Part shown: piece by piece, positions 22,874 to 26,436 of the stretch
How positions within the stretch are numbered: position 1 is the stretch's first letter
How the letters are laid out: every line of letters starts with the position of its first letter
Source of the DNA: Oscillospiraceae bacterium
Lineage (GTDB): Bacteria > Bacillota_A > Clostridia > Oscillospirales > Oscillospiraceae
NCBI GenBank assembly: GCA_902789835.1
Contig: CADAPN010000015.1
Coordinates: 1-26,436 of the forward strand
Direction: 5' to 3'
Length of the DNA stretch: 26,436 nt
Translations under genes and position numbers: made by a program
The notes under the pieces: generated by a model
The model's database searches: none
What the model was told of the DNA's origin: nothing
Seen by the model: only the letters and a program-made list of their open reading frames with translations

Positions 22874-24556
22874 TCAGCCGCGCCTCTTTTCCAGCGTCAG
22901 GCAGGTCAGCGCATAGACGGTCGCCGCAGCGCCGAACAGGAAGTCCAGGCCGGCGACAAGCCCCGTCTGAAACACCGCCGCAGCGCCCAGAACCGCCAGC
23001 AGAATCTTGACCCCGAGGAGGCCGGCACAGTTAATAAGCAGCGTGCGCTCCGTTATTCTCGCAATCCGGAACGCCAGCGGAATCAGGCTGATGTTATTCG
23101 GGAAGATGCTGACATTCGCCCCGGGCGCTTCGTCCCTGGGCTCCAGGCAGACGGAGATATCCGCCTCCCGGAACATGTCCGCATCATGGTAGCCATCCCC
23201 GACACAGGCAATCCGAGCTCTGTCGCCGTGGGCCGAACGGAGATAGCGGATGGCCGAACCCTTTTCCTCCGGATTCAGTTCCGGCTTGACCATGTCAAAA
23301 TTCAGAGACGAGGCCAGGGTTCTCGCGCTGGAGCGGACGTCGCCGGTCAGCATGACCAGCGTCGTAACGCCCAGGGCACGCAGCTCCTCCAGCGCCTCAA
23401 ACGCGTTTTCGCGCAGGGTGTCGGAGATCATGATGTAGCCGCGGTAGGTGCTGTCCACCGCCACATGGATGGCCGAGCCCGTCTTGTCCGGGATCTGATA
23501 CCAGATTCCGTTATCCTCCAGAAGACCGGCGTTGCCGACATAGATATGATGTCCGGAGAAGAAGGTGCTGACCCCCTTGCCGGGGATTTCCTTTGTCTCC
23601 AGTACGCCCTGTGGCACAACGCCCTCCCGGAGTCCCGCTGCCGCTTTCAGCGTCATCGCAATCGGGTGTTCCGAGCGGCATTCCGCCACGGCGGCGATCC
23701 GCAGAAGCTCTTCTTCACTCACGCCGACAGGTTTAATCTCCGAGACGACAAAACGCCCGTCGGTAACGGTTCCGGTCTTGCTGAAGGCAAAAAGCCTGCA
23801 GCGTTGAAACGCCTCGGGTGTAAGGTCGCTGTCAAACAGGATCTCCGCCTTCGCGGCGCTGTAGATCGCGCCGAAGTGGGTCAACAGAGCCGAGAACAGC
23901 ACCGCCGAAGGAGACGAGAGCACAAGGAACACCAGCGCCCTGTGCAGCCAGATTTTATAGTCCGCCAGGTGAAACAGCGCACATACCCCGAAAACAAAAG
24001 TGATCAGAACATAAAGCGCATAAAAGCCCAGAGAGGCCGTGGCCAGCGTTCTTCGTTCCGGACTCTTCTCGGTGTCGGCCGTTTCCACCGCATGCCGCAG
24101 CTTCAGGTCGCTTTCGGAAAGATAGTCCGCCGCAGCGTCCCGGTGCAGCAGGCTGTAAGCCTCGACCTGCATCAGGAGATTCGCAAAGATCAGGATCAGC
24201 GGTCCGGCGGCCGTCTCCCCGATCAGCATGGCAAGCAGCGCCGAGAGCAGCAGGGTAAGCTCCTCCAAAGGCGCTTTTTTCTGCCGGATCATGCCGTATC
24301 CCTGCAACGCCGGGGGAACAGCCGCAGCCAGCGCCGCCAGAATGCAGAGATAGAGCCGAAACGGAGCCAGCGCCCGGATCAGGACCGACAGCAGAAGCAC
24401 CAAACCCGCGCCGGCGGTCAGGAGCAGATCCCTGCCGGAAAAATGCCTTTCGATCGGGAAGCGCCAGCTGAGGAGCCTGCGGACCCACGCATCTACTTTT
24501 TCGGGAATAGAGAGCACAGACGGTATCGTGTTGAACGCAGAGCTGTGTTTGCTCAT
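22874..24556 (-). CDS. Degenerate P1B-type ATPase-like membrane protein (probable pseudoenzyme)
   Basis: A 560-aa relative of heavy-metal P1B ATPases. The start at 24556 overlaps the VanZ-like stop by 4 nt (ATGA), with AGGA 6 nt upstream. About eight membrane helices are predictable (four before 137, two at about 172-226, two after 500). The N-domain HP motif is kept (SEHPIA, 295-300), as are TGD (404-406) and GDGYHDAD (453-460; the usual ND is HD, both Asp kept). However, DKTGT reads SKTGT with Ser259 (codon AGC, 23780-23782), the CPC of the metal-site helix reads SPS (215-217), and the actuator domain with TGE is reduced to about 25 residues (139-162). Ion pumping is therefore unlikely. The frame is clean and the coupling intact, so a kept non-enzymatic role is inferred. 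Confidence 0.88.
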   Translation of the reverse strand: MSKHSSAFNTIPSVLSIPEKVDAWVRRLLSWRFPIERHFSGRDLLLTAGAGLVLLLSVLIRALAPFRLYLCILAALAAAVPPALQGYGMIRQKKAPLEELTLLLSALLAMLIGETAAGPLILIFANLLMQVEAYSLLHRDAAADYLSESDLKLRHAVETADTEKSPERRTLATASLGFYALYVLITFVFGVCALFHLADYKIWLHRALVFLVLSSPSAVLFSALLTHFGAIYSAAKAEILFDSDLTPEAFQRCRLFAFSKTGTVTDGRFVVSEIKPVGVSEEELLRIAAVAECRSEHPIAMTLKAAAGLREGVVPQGVLETKEIPGKGVSTFFSGHHIYVGNAGLLEDNGIWYQIPDKTGSAIHVAVDSTYRGYIMISDTLRENAFEALEELRALGVTTLVMLTGDVRSSARTLASSLNFDMVKPELNPEEKGSAIRYLRSAHGDRARIACVGDGYHDADMFREADISVCLEPRDEAPGANVSIFPNNISLIPLAFRIARITERTLLINCAGLLGVKILLAVLGAAAVFQTGLVAGLDFLFGAAATVYALTCLTLEKRRG

Positions 24557-25020
24557 TTCAATTCCTTTCTGCTCATACATACAAGAAACACAAGAACCAG
24601 GCCGAACAGGACGCCTGCCAGGTCCACAAACACATCGCGAATCTCACCGGATCTTCCCGGCACAAAGGTCTGGTGGTACTCATCGGAGCAGGCATAGAGA
24701 ACGCTGAAGACCAGCGAACATCCGACAGCCCGGACGGGATAACGCTTTTCCAGAAGAAGTTCCCGGAAGAACAGCGCCGAGGAAACCGCCAGCGCGGCAT
24801 ATTCCGCCATGTGCGCGTATTTCCGAAGGTCGATCTCGTCTCCGCGGTCCGTCAGTCTCGGCAGAAGCCGGATCAGCGTCCGTCCGAACGCGGTGTTCAC
24901 GAGCCACTTGCTCATGCCGCCGGACTCGGTCGCGTCCTTTGCGGACATGAAAAAGATCAGCCCCATGATAGCCAGCGTCAGGAGCCCGTAGATCCATAAA
25001 CGTGTTTTATTCCGTTCCAT
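24553..25020 (-). CDS. VanZ-like family membrane protein
   Basis: A 155-aa membrane protein of the VanZ-like family; VanZ itself gives low-level teicoplanin resistance, but most relatives have no known role. Helices lie at about 7-25, 71-92, 98-115 and 133-150. The family signature is present: YAHMAEYAALAVSS, then CSDEYHQTFVPGRSGEIRDVFVDLAGVLFG. The ATG at 25020 is 10 nt after the obgE stop; a TTG at 25047 inside obgE would add nine residues but is less likely. The ribosome site is weak (GGAT). It overlaps the next gene by 4 nt. Confidence 0.88.
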   Translation of the reverse strand: MERNKTRLWIYGLLTLAIMGLIFFMSAKDATESGGMSKWLVNTAFGRTLIRLLPRLTDRGDEIDLRKYAHMAEYAALAVSSALFFRELLLEKRYPVRAVGCSLVFSVLYACSDEYHQTFVPGRSGEIRDVFVDLAGVLFGLVLVFLVCMSRKELK

Positions 25021-25030
25021 TTTATCCGAA

Positions 25031-26314
25031 TCAGTACCGGAAGTCAAACATCAGATCGTAGATGCAGACCGTTTCGCCGTCCTGGATTCCAAGCTCCTCC
25101 AGACGGTCGAAGATGCCCGCCTTGCGCAGGCAGCGGTCAAAGAACATCCGGCTCTCATAATCGGAGAAATTGACCGTGGCGGCAACCCGCTTCAGCCACT
25201 CGCCCTCCAGCTGCCAGACGCCGTCGTCGCCGTGTTCGATCCGGACATCCTCCGCCCCTTCCAGGACGGGTTCCGGTTCCACATAGTCAGGCTCAAAGGG
25301 GGCAATCGGCGGAAGCACAGAGAGCTTCTCCGCGCAGAGGCGGATCAGATCCGCCGTTCCCTGGTGCGTCGCGGCGCTCATCGTCAGAAGCGGGTAGCCC
25401 AGCTTTTCCACATGGGCACGGAGCTTTTCCAGTGCCTCGCCGTCGTCGGTGATGATATCGCACTTGTTGGCCACCACGATCTGCGGCCGCTCGGCCAGCT
25501 CCGGTTCATACTCGCGCAGCTCACGGTTGATGACCGTAAAGTCCTCTACCGGGTCGCGTCCCTCCGAGCCGGAGGCATCCACCACATGCACCAGCAGGCG
25601 GCAGCGCTCGACATGGCGCAGGAAGTCATGGCCGAGTCCCGCGCCCTCCGAGGCGCCTTCGATGATGCCCGGGATATCCGCCAGGACAAAGCTGCTTCCC
25701 TCGTCGGCATAGACGACGCCGAGGTTCGGATAGAGCGTGGTAAAATGATAGTTTGCAATCTTGGGATGCGCCTTGCTCACCACGGAGAGAAGCGTAGACT
25801 TGCCCACATTCGGAAAGCCGATCAGGCCCACGTCCGCCAGCAGCTTCAGCTCCAGGGTCACGTCGCGCACCTCGCCCGGGAGCCCGGGCTTGGCAAAGCG
25901 CGGGACCTGCCTGGTCGGGGTCGCGAAGTGCATGTTCCCCCAGCCGCCGCGGCCGCCTTTGGCCGCCACGAAGGGCTTGCCGTCGGACATGTCGTGCATC
26001 AGGCTGCCGGATTCCGTGTCACGGATCAGGGTTCCCCGCGGCACCCGAACCTCGAGATCGGCGCCGTCCTTGCCGGCACAGCGCTTTCCCTGACCGTTGG
26101 CCCCGTCGGAAGCCGTGTATTTTCGCTTGTAGCGGAAGTCCATCAGGGTCGTCATGTTATCATCCGGGATAAAGACAATGCTTCCGCCCCGGCCGCCGTC
26201 ACCGCCGTCCGGTCCGCCGGCCGCAATATATTTTTCTCTGTGGAACGCGACGGCACCGTCGCCGCCTTTTCCGGCGTGCAGGTGGATTCGCGCTTTGTCA
26301 ACAAATGAGGGCAT
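25031..26314 (-). CDS. obgE: Obg-family GTPase (ObgE/CgtA)
   Basis: Obg GTPases act in 50S subunit maturation and stress signalling. Length of 427 aa is normal. The glycine-rich Obg fold is at 1-158 (HAGKGGDGAVAFHREKY, GGPDGGDGGRGG). The G domain has GFPNVGKS (166-173), the switch-II DIPG (213-216) with IIEGASEGAGLGHDFLRH, NKCD (283-286) and a SAA-type G5 (MSAATHQGT). The C-terminal OCT domain is about 350-427. AGGAG lies 3 nt before the ATG. It follows rpmA across a terminator-like hairpin, the usual rpmA-obgE order. Confidence 0.98.
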   Translation of the reverse strand: MPSFVDKARIHLHAGKGGDGAVAFHREKYIAAGGPDGGDGGRGGSIVFIPDDNMTTLMDFRYKRKYTASDGANGQGKRCAGKDGADLEVRVPRGTLIRDTESGSLMHDMSDGKPFVAAKGGRGGWGNMHFATPTRQVPRFAKPGLPGEVRDVTLELKLLADVGLIGFPNVGKSTLLSVVSKAHPKIANYHFTTLYPNLGVVYADEGSSFVLADIPGIIEGASEGAGLGHDFLRHVERCRLLVHVVDASGSEGRDPVEDFTVINRELREYEPELAERPQIVVANKCDIITDDGEALEKLRAHVEKLGYPLLTMSAATHQGTADLIRLCAEKLSVLPPIAPFEPDYVEPEPVLEGAEDVRIEHGDDGVWQLEGEWLKRVAATVNFSDYESRMFFDRCLRKAGIFDRLEELGIQDGETVCIYDLMFDFRY

Positions 26315-26341
26315 AGTCTCCTCCGTTCCGATATAAGGAAA

Positions 26342-26363
26342 AGGCCGGACATGCGTCCGGCCT
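26342..26363 (-). terminator. Terminator-like hairpin between rpmA and obgE
   Basis: AGGCCGGAC and GTCCGGCCT form a perfect 9-bp stem around ATGC, and the minus strand continues TTTTCCTT. It lies 13 nt past the rpmA stop codon and 27 nt before the obgE start. It may lower rather than stop transcription into obgE. Confidence 0.75.
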
Positions 26364-26376
26364 GATTCCCGTCAAT

Positions 26377-26436
26377 TTACTGGGCGAGCTCCTCATAAAC
26401 GGAGACTTTCTTACGATCCTTGCCCAGGCGTTCGAA
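26377..26436 (-). CDS. rpmA: 50S ribosomal protein L27, C-terminal end (partial)
   Basis: Only the last 19 residues are in the window (FERLGKDRKKVSVYEELAQ, then TAA). They match the L27 C-terminus, where VxFERxGxDKKxVSVY is conserved. The position just upstream of obgE is the expected one. The rest lies outside the window. Confidence 0.9.
   Translation of the reverse strand, partial: FERLGKDRKKVSVYEELAQ

Noticed and set aside
22874..24556. Reading the degenerate ATPase as a sequencing error
   Set aside because: Three separate motif changes and a clean domain loss in one uninterrupted frame cannot come from a single base or frameshift error.
22868..24697. A 609-codon plus-strand open frame opposite the degenerate P-type ATPase
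   Set aside because: It was considered because the minus-strand protein is a degenerate enzyme, but the latter has membrane helices, kept motifs and coupled start and stop codons; the plus frame is Arg/Gln-rich noise.

Overview
The window is chromosomal DNA from a low-to-mid GC Gram-positive anaerobe, probably class Clostridia (Bacillota). The reasons are the gene order asp23/yqhY-nusB-xseA-xseB-ispA-dxs-tlyA-nadK-argR-recN, the order rpmA-obgE, AGGAGG-type ribosome sites and the protein types. Genus cannot be told from the sequence. Most of the window is GC-rich and densely packed. The stretch from about 3.9 to 6.2 kb is clearly AT-richer and looks accessory.

Layout. (1) 1-1220, minus strand: 5' part of a group II intron with its reverse transcriptase, cut by the window edge one residue into the YADD motif. 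It sits just after a perfect 21-bp terminator hairpin, as class C introns do. (2) 1297-3747: a Tat-exported flavin reductase and a divergent LysR regulator. They share a 123-bp control region with two good sigma-A-type promoters and a T-N11-A box placed between and over them. (3) 3870-6257: an AT-richer island with three genes I do not recognise, one with an EF-hand loop, bracketed by two diverged copies of a 27-nt repeat. (4) 6325-10605: a two-gene alpha-glucan unit, a GH13 amylase/neopullulanase-type enzyme and the glycogen branching enzyme GlgB. (5) 10732-21584: a long minus-strand housekeeping array, asp23-nusB-xseA-xseB-ispA-dxs-tlyA-nadK, then a terminator, then argR-recN-tyrS and a secreted GH25 lysozyme-like gene. 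Most junctions overlap by 4-26 nt or are separated by only a few bases. (6) 21751-22227, plus strand: a small membrane protein of unknown role. (7) 22306-26436, minus strand: rpmA (end only), obgE, a VanZ-like membrane protein, a degenerate P-type ATPase and a HAD phosphatase, tightly coupled.

How the genes fit together. The central array combines transcription elongation (NusB), DNA repair (ExoVII, RecN), isoprenoid supply (Dxs, IspA), rRNA methylation (TlyA), NADP supply (NadK), arginine control (ArgR) and Tyr-tRNA charging. The glucan pair remodels or degrades storage glucan. The reductase/LysR pair looks like an inducible anaerobic electron-acceptor system.

The most unusual item is the P1B-type ATPase relative at 22874-24556. 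The phosphorylated Asp of DKTGT is Ser, the membrane CPC is SPS, and the actuator domain with its TGE motif is nearly absent, yet the frame is open and the gene is translationally coupled to its neighbours. It reads as a maintained pseudoenzyme rather than a pump. No tRNA, rRNA, CRISPR array, riboswitch or T-box was recognised.
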